NCBI GenBank assembly: GCA_017963165.1
Contig: JAGCTZ010000136.1
Coordinates: 1-41,860, forward strand
DNA from: Treponema sp.
GTDB taxonomy: Bacteria > Spirochaetota > Spirochaetia > Treponematales > Treponemataceae
DNA length: 41,860 nucleotides
Direction of reading: 5' to 3'
This document shows positions 7,321 through 14,177 of this stretch, piece by piece (the stretch's first letter is position 1; every line of letters begins with the position of its first letter). The notes beneath the pieces are model-generated. The model had not been told where the DNA came from. It worked only from the letters and a program-made list of their open reading frames with translations, and ran no database searches. The position numbers and the translations under genes are program-made.

Positions 7321-7348
7321 TTGTGATAATATGCTAGAATATTATATT
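7321..7348 (+). promoter_or_regulatory. Possible trpS promoter
   Basis: TTGTGA (7321-7326), a 16-base spacer and TATATT (7343-7348) lie upstream of the trpS ribosome binding site AAAGGA. Several overlapping AT-rich boxes make the exact choice uncertain. Confidence 0.35.
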
Positions 7349-7362
7349 AAAAGGACAAAAAA

Positions 7363-8463
7363 ATGAGTGATGAAATCCAATACACAGACATAAACAAGAG
7401 TTTTGAGGCTGCTCTTGAACGTAGCCGTAAAATCGAAGAAGATCTTGTAAAGAATCCAAAAAAATACCGCGTTTTAACCGGTGACAGACCAACAGGTCTT
7501 TTACATATTGGTCATTATTTTGGTTCGCTTCAGAATCGTGTTCGCCTTGCAAATATGGGTGTTCCTACTATGATTCTGATTGCAGATTATCAGGTGCTTA
7601 CTGATCATGATGCTTTTGATAAAATCAGCCAGAATACAAAACAGCTTGTAATTGATTATCTTGCTGCCGGAATTAATCCGGAAAAACAGGATGTAATAAT
7701 TTATCCGCACAGCTATGTTCCGGAATGCAATCAACTTATGATTCCGTTCCTTACACTTGTATCTAATGCAGAGCTTAGCCGTAATCCTACAGTAAAAGAA
7801 GAAATCGAATCTGCCGGACTTAAAAATGTAAATGCAGGAATGTATACATACCCTGTTCATCAGGCTTGTGATATTCTTTTCTGCAAGGGAAATATTGTTC
7901 CTGTTGGAAAAGATCAGCTTCCACATCTTGAAATGACTCGTACAATTGCAAGCCGCTTTAATAAAAAGTTCTGTCTTGATGCAGGAAAAGAACCTGTTTT
8001 CCCTGAGCCACAGGCATTGCTTTCTAAAACACCTATGATTCTTGGCCTTGATGGAAGTCAGAAAATGTCAAAATCTCGCGGAAATGCAGTAATGCTTAGT
8101 GCTACAGAAGATGAAACTGCAAAGCTTATTAAAAAGGCAAAGACAGATCAGGATAGAAACATTACTTATGATCCTGTAAACAGACCTGAAGTTGCAAATC
8201 TTCTTATGCTTATTTCTCTTTGTACAGGTGAAGAGCCGACTGCAATTGCTGCAAGAATTGGTGATGGCGGTGGTGGAATGCTAAAGGCAACACTTACAGA
8301 AGCCTTGAATGAAAAGCTTCGTCCATTGCGTGAAGAACGTGCACGTCTTGAAAAAGATCCTGAATATATCCGTAAAGTATTACTTGATGGGGCAAACCGT
8401 GCAAGAGAGATTGGTATTCAGACGCTTAATGAAGTACGTCATGTCATGAATATGCTCATATAG
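7363..8463 (+). CDS. trpS: Tryptophanyl-tRNA synthetase
   Basis: A class I aminoacyl-tRNA synthetase that charges tRNA-Trp. The 366-residue protein shows the HIGH signature as LLHIGHYFGS (His48-His51) and KMSKS at 234-238 (QKMSKSRGN), both intact. AEQ/PVHQACDILF and GKDQLPHLEMTR segments are characteristic of TrpS rather than TyrS. It has about 35 more N-terminal residues than the compact bacterial form. It is a single-gene unit ended by the hairpin at 8469-8506. No T-box or trp leader is visible in the short upstream region. Confidence 0.95.
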   Translation: MSDEIQYTDINKSFEAALERSRKIEEDLVKNPKKYRVLTGDRPTGLLHIGHYFGSLQNRVRLANMGVPTMILIADYQVLTDHDAFDKISQNTKQLVIDYLAAGINPEKQDVIIYPHSYVPECNQLMIPFLTLVSNAELSRNPTVKEEIESAGLKNVNAGMYTYPVHQACDILFCKGNIVPVGKDQLPHLEMTRTIASRFNKKFCLDAGKEPVFPEPQALLSKTPMILGLDGSQKMSKSRGNAVMLSATEDETAKLIKKAKTDQDRNITYDPVNRPEVANLLMLISLCTGEEPTAIAARIGDGGGGMLKATLTEALNEKLRPLREERARLEKDPEYIRKVLLDGANRAREIGIQTLNEVRHVMNMLI

Positions 8464-8468
8464 AAGAC

Positions 8469-8506
8469 GCGTTAAAAAAAATAGTCCATCGGGACTATTT
8501 TTTAGC
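8469..8506. terminator. Bidirectional terminator between trpS and cca
   Basis: AAAAAATAGTCC on the left pairs with GGACTATTTTTT on the right, with GCGTTA/TAGCG further out. The A-run and T-run at the feet allow termination on both strands; trpS (+) and cca (-) converge here. Confidence 0.85.
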
Positions 8507-8563
8507 GTCATCCATAAAAAAGCTCGCGAGATTTATCGAGCGGGAAATATAAAAAAATCTCGA

Positions 8564-8635
8564 AGCCGTAGTAAAAATTGCAGCTCGCAAACATCATAAT
8601 CTCCCTGTTTGCGAGCTGCAATTTTTACTACGGCT
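8564..8635. repeat. Perfect 30-bp foldback
   Basis: Positions 8564-8593 and 8606-8635 are exact reverse complements, with a 12-base loop (TCATAATCTCCC). The stem contains TTGCAGCTCGCAAAC near the loop and AGCCGTAG at the foot. It lies just beyond the 3' end of cca and beyond the trpS terminator. No ORF or transposase lies within. It may be a dispersed palindromic repeat or an added terminator/RNA-stability structure for the cca transcript. Confidence 0.9.
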
Positions 8636-8649
8636 CTATTTGTTTGAAT

Positions 8650-10011
8650 TTATATATTTTTGGCCACTTCCAGCAATTTTTCTTTTGTATTCATTTCCGG
8701 ATCTTCAATAACACAATCCAGTAGTTGATTAAGAATAATTCCAAGTTTTTTTCCAGGTTCAATGCCTGCTTTTATCAAATCATTACCGTTAATTGCAAGA
8801 TCCTTAAGACTCATTGCATTGTTTTTTTCAAGCTCATCAGCAATTCTATCTTTTAATTCTAACAGCAGCTCAATTGCCTGACTGAATCTAAAATCAACTT
8901 TTTGATTATGCATACCATAAATATCTGCAATTCGTAAATCATATAAATCATTAAGGTTTTCTTTACCAACACGAATTATAAAACGACGTACTGCGGCAAC
9001 AGTCCAGTTAGGTTCATAAAGGAACATATGCTGGCGTATTAAGTGGCAGACATTTTCAATTGTTGCATTAGGAAATTTAAGCCGTGTAAGAATATCTTCT
9101 GTTTGAGCTGCTCCAATTTTATCATGATTATAAAAAGTAATTGTTTCGTTCAGAATTTTTTTAGAAGCAGGTTTTCCAATATCATGAAAAAGGGCTGCAA
9201 GTCGAACGTTAAGTTTGCCAGCCGGTGCACCATCACACGCATAAAAAAGATGATCAAGTACATCAAAATCGTGGAACTTACGGTAATCCGATTGAATACA
9301 GCATCTGCAGGTTAATAATTCCGGAATAAAAATATTCAAAATACCTGTTTGCTCCATAAGCCTTAAACCTACAGATGGCTTGGAAGAAGAAAGGATTTTT
9401 TCAAATTCATCACGAAAGCGTTCTACTGAAATTGAAGTAATTTTTTTCTGTACTTCGCTATTGGAAATTTCTGAATATGTATACTTTTCTATACTAAATT
9501 CAAGTTTCGAAGCAAATCTAAGGCATCTTACAGGTCGTAATCCGTCTTCCATAAAGCGTTCGTGAGCATTTCCAACTGTTCTTATAATTTTTTTCTTAAT
9601 GTCATGTCTTCCGTTGAACGGATCAACAATAGTTCCATCCTTCAAATTTGCGGCAATAGCATTTATCGTAAAATCACGGCGGGAAAGGTCTTCTTCGATT
9701 GTAGCAGCATAATTAACACTGTCAGGATGTCGTCCGTCGGAATAACCGCTTTCTGTCCTGAACGTAGTTACTTCAATTTCTGCACCTTTAAAATGTACAG
9801 TTACAGTTCCATGTTCAAAGCCTGTAGGAATTACAGTTTTAAATAATTTCATTACATCTTGTGGAGTAGCGTTTGTTGCAACATCCCAGTCAGAAGCATT
9901 TTTATGAAGAAAAATATCACGTACAGCACCGCCGACAAGATATGCCCTATAGCCGGCCTTTTCAAAATGAGAATAAAAATCTTTTAGTACAGGATCTATT
10001 TTAATCTTCAT
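8650..10011 (-). CDS. cca: CCA-adding tRNA nucleotidyltransferase with HD domain
   Basis: A class II nucleotidyltransferase of 453 residues. The head domain has LVGGAVRD (26-32) and the metal-binding DWD (41-43), then RRDFTINAIA (111-120) as in bacterial CCA-adding and poly(A) polymerases. An HD motif (LFHDIGKP, His276-Asp277) marks an inserted phosphohydrolase domain. CCA-adding is preferred over poly(A) polymerase because both tRNAs in this window lack an encoded CCA; a separate A-adding or poly(A) role cannot be excluded. The start has only a weak AGG site, contributed by the 7-bp tandem repeat upstream. It probably shares a transcript with the membrane protein at 10049-10429. Confidence 0.88.
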   Translation of the reverse strand: MKIKIDPVLKDFYSHFEKAGYRAYLVGGAVRDIFLHKNASDWDVATNATPQDVMKLFKTVIPTGFEHGTVTVHFKGAEIEVTTFRTESGYSDGRHPDSVNYAATIEEDLSRRDFTINAIAANLKDGTIVDPFNGRHDIKKKIIRTVGNAHERFMEDGLRPVRCLRFASKLEFSIEKYTYSEISNSEVQKKITSISVERFRDEFEKILSSSKPSVGLRLMEQTGILNIFIPELLTCRCCIQSDYRKFHDFDVLDHLFYACDGAPAGKLNVRLAALFHDIGKPASKKILNETITFYNHDKIGAAQTEDILTRLKFPNATIENVCHLIRQHMFLYEPNWTVAAVRRFIIRVGKENLNDLYDLRIADIYGMHNQKVDFRFSQAIELLLELKDRIADELEKNNAMSLKDLAINGNDLIKAGIEPGKKLGIILNQLLDCVIEDPEMNTKEKLLEVAKNI

Positions 10012-10019
10012 CTGTCAAA

Positions 10020-10054
10020 CCTAAAACCTAAAACCTGGAACCTGGAACCTAAAC
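10020..10054. repeat. Five tandem 7-bp units between two genes
   Basis: Plus-strand units CCTAAAA, CCTAAAA, CCTGGAA, CCTGGAA, CCTAAAC run without gaps. On the coding strand they read as repeated AGG-containing heptamers. The array overlaps the stop codon of the upstream membrane-protein gene and ends 8 bases before the cca ATG, so its nearest AGG is the only candidate ribosome binding site of cca. Confidence 0.85.
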
Positions 10055-10429
10055 ACCCGCTGCAAGTCGCCTGATAATTGTAGCCAGCATAATAAATCCG
10101 CAGCCTATTAACGTAGTAAAAATATAAAAAAGTATAGAAAAAACAGAAATTGTCTTTTTACTTTTCAAAAAGAGAAAAACGAATTCAAGTATAATTGCTA
10201 TCAAAGACATTACACTTAAAACTGCAGCAATAACAGAAAGAACAGAAAGAATCATCAATTGTGTTTTATCTGTAAAGGACTGAAAATTTCCAATCAGATA
10301 AAGAAGACAAAGCAGGAAACAAATTATAAGAATAAGAAATACAGAATTCCTTACGAGTTTTCCTAAAACAATGAAGGGAAAATTACGTTTCTTTTTTGTG
10401 TCCTTTTGACTTTCCGTTACTTGTGTCAT
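10049..10429 (-). CDS. Small membrane protein of unknown function
   Basis: The 126-residue protein has a charged N-terminus (TESQKDTKKKR) followed by three likely transmembrane segments at about 29-49, 58-86 and 96-118. I do not recognise the family. CAGGAA precedes the start. It is followed by the heptamer array and cca on the same strand, suggesting a two-gene unit. Its start region overlaps the -35 box of the divergent promoter for 10505. Confidence 0.7.
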   Translation of the reverse strand: MTQVTESQKDTKKKRNFPFIVLGKLVRNSVFLILIICFLLCLLYLIGNFQSFTDKTQLMILSVLSVIAAVLSVMSLIAIILEFVFLFLKSKKTISVFSILFYIFTTLIGCGFIMLATIIRRLAAGV

Positions 10430-10449
10430 AAAGTTCCTGTTGCTATAAT
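10421..10449 (+). promoter_or_regulatory. Predicted promoter for the SPFH-like/GT5 pair
   Basis: TTGTGT (10421-10426), 17 bases, TATAAT (10444-10449). The start would be near 10456, leaving a leader of about 49 bases before the ATG at 10505. Confidence 0.5.
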
Positions 10450-10504
10450 GATAATGAATTTTCGACGTATTTACAATTAAAACGTTGAAAACAGGATTTG
10501 TTGA

Positions 10505-11089
10505 ATGAAGAATTTTATATGCTTTTTAATTATATTAATCTTTTGCGGCTTCATTTTTTTTGTAGGCTGGACACAAATTAAAGTAAAACCTGGTAACATT
10601 GGAATTGTTCAGTCAAAAACAAGTGGTATAAACAAAAAGCCTGTAATTCCCGGAACATTTTCCTGGCACAAGGAATTTCTTATTCCAACAAACGCTCAGA
10701 TAAATAAGTTTGAATACAAACCTTATAACGGAACTAAAACAATAAGCGGAAAACGTTCTTCAAATTACGATTATTCCTTTACTTTTCAAATTTCGCTTTC
10801 GTATGAACCGGAACTCATAATTGATCTTCTAACAGACAACAAAATTTCAAATCAAGATGATTTTGAACAATATCTTGATGGAACTGCTGCTTATCTTGCC
10901 CAGCGTGCCGCAGATTATTATCTTTCAAGACTTGCACAAAATCAATCGTTTGCCCCGGAAAGCGTGACTATTTCAGAGCTTACAAGTGCAATAGCTTTTT
11001 ACAAGGATTATCCTGATTTTGATATTAATGTTCTTGCGGTTACAGATTATAAACTGCCATTCATTGATTATTCCTACGGAGATAATTGA
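10505..11089 (+). CDS. Membrane-anchored SPFH/Band 7-like protein
   Basis: The 194-residue protein has one N-terminal membrane segment (about 4-22) followed by VKPGNIGIVQSKTSG and a VIPGTFSWHKEF segment, which resemble the start of SPFH (stomatin/prohibitin) domains with their pG-x-x-Gvv and pG-x-h motifs. It is shorter than full stomatins and lacks their long coiled coil. The assignment is by pattern only. Its stop overlaps a TTG codon that could start the next gene, so it is tightly coupled to the glycogen-synthase-like enzyme. A role in placing that enzyme at the membrane is speculation. Confidence 0.65.
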   Translation: MKNFICFLIILIFCGFIFFVGWTQIKVKPGNIGIVQSKTSGINKKPVIPGTFSWHKEFLIPTNAQINKFEYKPYNGTKTISGKRSSNYDYSFTFQISLSYEPELIIDLLTDNKISNQDDFEQYLDGTAAYLAQRAADYYLSRLAQNQSFAPESVTISELTSAIAFYKDYPDFDINVLAVTDYKLPFIDYSYGDN

Positions 11090-11094
11090 GCTTT

Positions 11095-12660
11095 ATGAAA
11101 TTCTGGATTGTAAGTATGGAATGTGCCGGTATTGCAGAAGCCGGTGGTGTAAAAAATGTAACTTTTTCGCTTTGCAAGGAACTTGCGCTTCTTGGACATA
11201 AAGTAACCCTTTTTATGCCTGTTTATAAATGTACTTCCTATGAGCTTATAAAAAATCTAAAAGATTATGGAGTAGGCGAAGTAACCTTCAATCACTGCGG
11301 TAAACAGGAAAAAATAACTTACAGTACAGCTGTCTGCAATCAGGGTGATTTTGATATTGTATTTATAAATCATCAATCCTTCGCTGAAAAAGAAGGTGTT
11401 TATACTTACACCGCTCTGGAACAAAAGAAAAATCCCGCCTTTGTAAAAGGCTTTGGTCACGTTGATACGCTTTTTATGGATTCACTTTTTTCAAAGGCTG
11501 TTTGTGCTTATTCTTCATGCTTAAAAAACAAAAATGATATTCCTGATATTATTCATTGTCAGGATGCTTCAACAGCGCTTGTTCCATGCTTTACCATAAA
11601 AAATCCGGATTTTGCGAAAACTGCAACTGTAGTAACAATTCATAACGCAGGACCAGCTTATCATCACAATTTTTCGAGTATAGGAGAAGCAGCCTGGTAT
11701 ACAGGTCTTTCCGAAGCAGAACTTTCCGGAGCCTTGAATGACCTAAAAGTTGAACCGTTCCTGCTTGCTTCGAATGCCGGTGCCCATATTACAACTGTTT
11801 CTGAATATTATGCAAAAGAGCTTATAGATCCTTTTAATATTGATGTCACAGAAGGTCTTTCACCAATTTTCTTTAAGCGTTACACAAATATCATAGGAAT
11901 AACAAACGGAATAGATTTTGAACGCTATAATCCTGCAGATAAAAATGAATCGCTGCTTCCGTATGAATTTAATCCGGAAAAAGGGGAGCTTGAAGGAAAA
12001 TACAAATGCCGCGATTACTGTGTAACAGAACTTCAATACTCGCAGATTCCGGGCGTAAAAACTTATGGCTGTATAAATGTAAGGCCACAGGAAAAAGAAC
12101 AACAAATTTTCATTTCATATCACGGAAGAATTACAAATCAAAAAGGTATTTCCGTACTCATAAATGCAATTCCTGCAATCCTTAATAATTTTAAGGGAGT
12201 AAAATTTATAATAGCAGGGCAGGGTGAAATTGCTCTTGAACAGCAGCTTATAGAATTAAGTTCAAGATTCAACGGCCGTGTAATTTTCCTGAATGGTTAT
12301 AACAGAGAAAGCGCCAGACTTGTTAATGCAATCGGTGATTTTATTGTACTTCCAAGTTATTTTGAACCATGCGGTCTCGAAGATTTTATATCTCAGATAT
12401 ACGGAACACTTCCTGTTGCAAACAGCACTGGTGGATTAAATAAAATCATTGATTATGAAACAGGCTTTTTGTATCAGAATAATTCTGCAGAAAACCTTAT
12501 AGCAAAGCTTAGCGAAGTAATTTCAATAAAGCTTTATAAACCGCAGATTATAGATCGTATGATAAAAAAGGCTGCAATACATATTCATAAGAATTATCTT
12601 TGGAAAAACGTAATTAAAAACAAATACATTCCATTTTTCAAAGAAATCTTAAAAAAATAG
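11095..12660 (+). CDS. Divergent GT5 glycogen/starch synthase-like glycosyltransferase
   Basis: A 521-residue GT-B fold protein with the N-terminal starch-synthase catalytic domain and a C-terminal glycosyltransferase domain (SYHGRITNQKG; SYFEPCGLEDF; STGG). The canonical donor-binding KTGGL (residues 15-19 of GlgA) is replaced by EAGGV at the same numbering: Glu15, Ala16, Val19. A canonical GlgA lies at 32429-33919. The start at 11095 (ATG) is chosen; a TTG at 11086 overlapping the upstream stop is closer to GGAG (11078-11081) and is a real alternative. It could use another sugar donor, or be regulatory. It sits directly behind the SPFH-like gene. Confidence 0.8.
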   Translation: MKFWIVSMECAGIAEAGGVKNVTFSLCKELALLGHKVTLFMPVYKCTSYELIKNLKDYGVGEVTFNHCGKQEKITYSTAVCNQGDFDIVFINHQSFAEKEGVYTYTALEQKKNPAFVKGFGHVDTLFMDSLFSKAVCAYSSCLKNKNDIPDIIHCQDASTALVPCFTIKNPDFAKTATVVTIHNAGPAYHHNFSSIGEAAWYTGLSEAELSGALNDLKVEPFLLASNAGAHITTVSEYYAKELIDPFNIDVTEGLSPIFFKRYTNIIGITNGIDFERYNPADKNESLLPYEFNPEKGELEGKYKCRDYCVTELQYSQIPGVKTYGCINVRPQEKEQQIFISYHGRITNQKGISVLINAIPAILNNFKGVKFIIAGQGEIALEQQLIELSSRFNGRVIFLNGYNRESARLVNAIGDFIVLPSYFEPCGLEDFISQIYGTLPVANSTGGLNKIIDYETGFLYQNNSAENLIAKLSEVISIKLYKPQIIDRMIKKAAIHIHKNYLWKNVIKNKYIPFFKEILKK

Positions 12661-12701
12661 CATTTACAGCAAAAAATCTATAAAAAACGCTGTATATGAT
12701 A

Positions 12702-12730
12702 TTGACTAAAACAATACAAAATAATATTAT
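12702..12730 (+). promoter_or_regulatory. Promoter of the tRNA-Thr/tRNA-Tyr unit
   Basis: TTGACT (12702-12707), a 17-base spacer and TATTAT (12725-12730), about 38 bases before the mature tRNA-Thr 5' end. This is a near-consensus sigma-70 promoter. Confidence 0.75.
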
Positions 12731-12768
12731 ACTAAAACATTCTTGCAACAACAGTTGCTGGAACTTCT

Positions 12769-12841
12769 GCTGCTTTAGCTCAGTTGGTAGAGCACGTGAT
12801 TTGTAATCTCGGGGTCGTGGGTCCAAGTCCTACAAGCAGCT
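12769..12841 (+). tRNA. tRNA-Thr (anticodon TGT)
   Basis: A full cloverleaf of 73 bases: acceptor GCTGCTT with AAGCAGC, D-arm GCTC/GAGC, anticodon loop TTTGTAA with anticodon TGT, 5-base variable loop and T-stem GTGGG/CCTAC. Two oddities are visible. The anticodon stem CGTGA/TCTCG has a central T-T mismatch (positions 29-41), and the T-loop reads TCCAAGT, with C at position 55 (base 12823) where nearly all elongator tRNAs have U (pseudouridine). CCA is not encoded. It is followed after 4 bases by tRNA-Tyr. Confidence 0.92.
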
Positions 12842-12845
12842 TTCT

Positions 12846-12927
12846 GGGGAGTTCGCATAGCGGCAATTGCAAGGGACTGTAAATCCCTCGGCTCACGCCT
12901 CCAGAGGTTCGAGTCCTCTACTCCCCA
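12846..12927 (+). tRNA. tRNA-Tyr (anticodon GTA)
   Basis: An 82-base tRNA with a long variable arm as expected for bacterial tRNA-Tyr. The acceptor GGGGAGT pairs with ACTCCCC, the anticodon stem is GGGA/TCCC with loop CTGTAAA (GTA), and the T-arm AGAGG-TTCGAGT-CCTCT is canonical. Discriminator A; CCA not encoded, so the enzyme at 8650-10011 must add it. Confidence 0.95.
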
Positions 12928-12935
12928 TTCTTACC

Positions 12936-12961
12936 AAGGTCTGATCAGCAGACCTTTTTTT
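12936..12961 (+). terminator. Intrinsic terminator of the tRNA unit
   Basis: AGGTCTG (12937-12943), loop ATCAG, CAGACCT (12949-12955), then a T-run to 12961. Confidence 0.9.
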
Positions 12962-12984
12962 ATTTTAAACAATCATTTATTTGT

Positions 12985-13013
12985 TTGACAAATTCTCTGC
13001 CATCATTTAAAAT
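12985..13013 (+). promoter_or_regulatory. Strong promoter of the MBL-mltG-dnaG-rpoD operon
   Basis: Consensus TTGACA (12985-12990), 17 bases, TAAAAT (13008-13013). The -10 box lies inside a 7-bp palindrome, ATCATTT-A-AAATGAT (13002-13016), which could be an operator. Start expected near 13020. Confidence 0.75.
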
Positions 13014-13044
13014 GATATGACTTTAAATTTTTTACGAGGGGATA

Positions 13045-13980
13045 ATGTTAGTTCATTTTTGGGGAGTTAGAGGATCATTACCAACACCTTTGTCACCCCA
13101 GCAAGTTCAGTCAAAAATAATGGCAGCAGTACAGAGAATTACTGTAGACGACCTTAAAGATGAAGAGTCGCGTGCCAGATTTGTTTCTTCACTACCATCC
13201 TGGATTTTCGGTACAACAGGTGGTAATACTACATGTGTAGAAGTAAAATCTTTAGGAAACGAGCTTATTTTTGATGCCGGAACAGGCCTTCGTGTAATGG
13301 GAAAATCAGGAAATCTACCTAAAGACAAAGTTTATAATATGTTCTTTACACATTTCCATTGGGACCATATTCAGGGACTTCCATTTTTCGATGCAGCATA
13401 TAATCCGGAAAGTGAATTCAATATTTATTCAACAAATCCAGACGCAAGAGATTTCCTTGAAAAACAAATGTGTCAGCCTTATTATCCTGTTCCATTTGCT
13501 GCACTTACAAAAAAAATGAACTTTATGACACTTGTTCCTGGAAATCCTATAAATATCGGAAATACACAGATTGTATGTTGTCCTATGTCTCATCCGGGAA
13601 ATTCGTACAGTTATGCAGTAACAGAAAAAAATAAAAAGTTTGTATTTGCAACTGATGTTGAATTAAATTCCAGAGATTTTGAAATGTCTCCAATGCATGA
13701 GCTTGTTTTTAGAAATGCAGATTGTATTGTAATAGATTCACAGTATACAGCAGAAGAAGCTTACCGAAAGCAAAACTGGGGTCATTCAGCATTCTGTTAT
13801 GCCATTGATTTTGCAGTTCATTGGGGAATTAAAAACGTATATCTTTTCCATCACGAGCCTACTTATGACGACAAAAAACTTGATTCAATTCTTCAGGCCG
13901 CAAGATGGTATGCTCAGTATATTGCTCATCAAGATTTGAATATTGAGCTTGCAAAAGAAGATATGGAAATTGAATTATGA
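13045..13980 (+). CDS. MBL-fold metal-dependent hydrolase
   Basis: A 311-residue metallo-beta-lactamase-fold protein. The metal-binding motif HFHWDH lies at 103-108 (FTHFHWDHIQG), followed by a histidine in MSHPGNS, an aspartate in FATDVE and a late FHHEP histidine, so the dinuclear metal site looks complete. The substrate is unknown; cyclic-nucleotide phosphodiesterase-like or RNase Z-like activities are possible. GAGGGG precedes the start. It is the first gene of the operon and overlaps the next by 4 bases (ATGA). Confidence 0.85.
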   Translation: MLVHFWGVRGSLPTPLSPQQVQSKIMAAVQRITVDDLKDEESRARFVSSLPSWIFGTTGGNTTCVEVKSLGNELIFDAGTGLRVMGKSGNLPKDKVYNMFFTHFHWDHIQGLPFFDAAYNPESEFNIYSTNPDARDFLEKQMCQPYYPVPFAALTKKMNFMTLVPGNPINIGNTQIVCCPMSHPGNSYSYAVTEKNKKFVFATDVELNSRDFEMSPMHELVFRNADCIVIDSQYTAEEAYRKQNWGHSAFCYAIDFAVHWGIKNVYLFHHEPTYDDKKLDSILQAARWYAQYIAHQDLNIELAKEDMEIEL

Positions 13981-14177
13981 TACCGATGCGCGAAGCTCCG
14001 GAAAAAAAGTTTTCTCTTTCCTATAATTTTACTTCTCAGGAAGTTGCTGTTCTTGCAAAATTTTTGCGTGATAACGAAGAAAAAATGCCTGCAGGTCTTG
14101 AGCTTTTTTATAAGGCGCTGGAAGATTCTGTTTATAAATCATTATCCTTAGATGAGGTTAAAAAATTCTACTCATGA
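13977..14177 (+). CDS. 66-residue hypothetical protein
   Basis: A small charged, probably helical soluble protein with no recognised motif. It overlaps both neighbours by 4 bases (ATGA at 13977-13980 and at 14174-14177), so it is very probably translated by coupling between the MBL hydrolase and MltG. The tight packing on both sides argues that it is a real gene despite its size. Confidence 0.7.
   Translation: MIPMREAPEKKFSLSYNFTSQEVAVLAKFLRDNEEKMPAGLELFYKALEDSVYKSLSLDEVKKFYS

Noticed and set aside
7298..7362. T-box leader for trpS
   Set aside because: The 65-bp divergent spacer is too short and has no T-box core or antiterminator.
12638..12826. Minus-strand ORF opposite the tRNA genes
   Set aside because: It lies over the tRNA promoter and tRNA-Thr; the plus-strand tRNAs explain the sequence.
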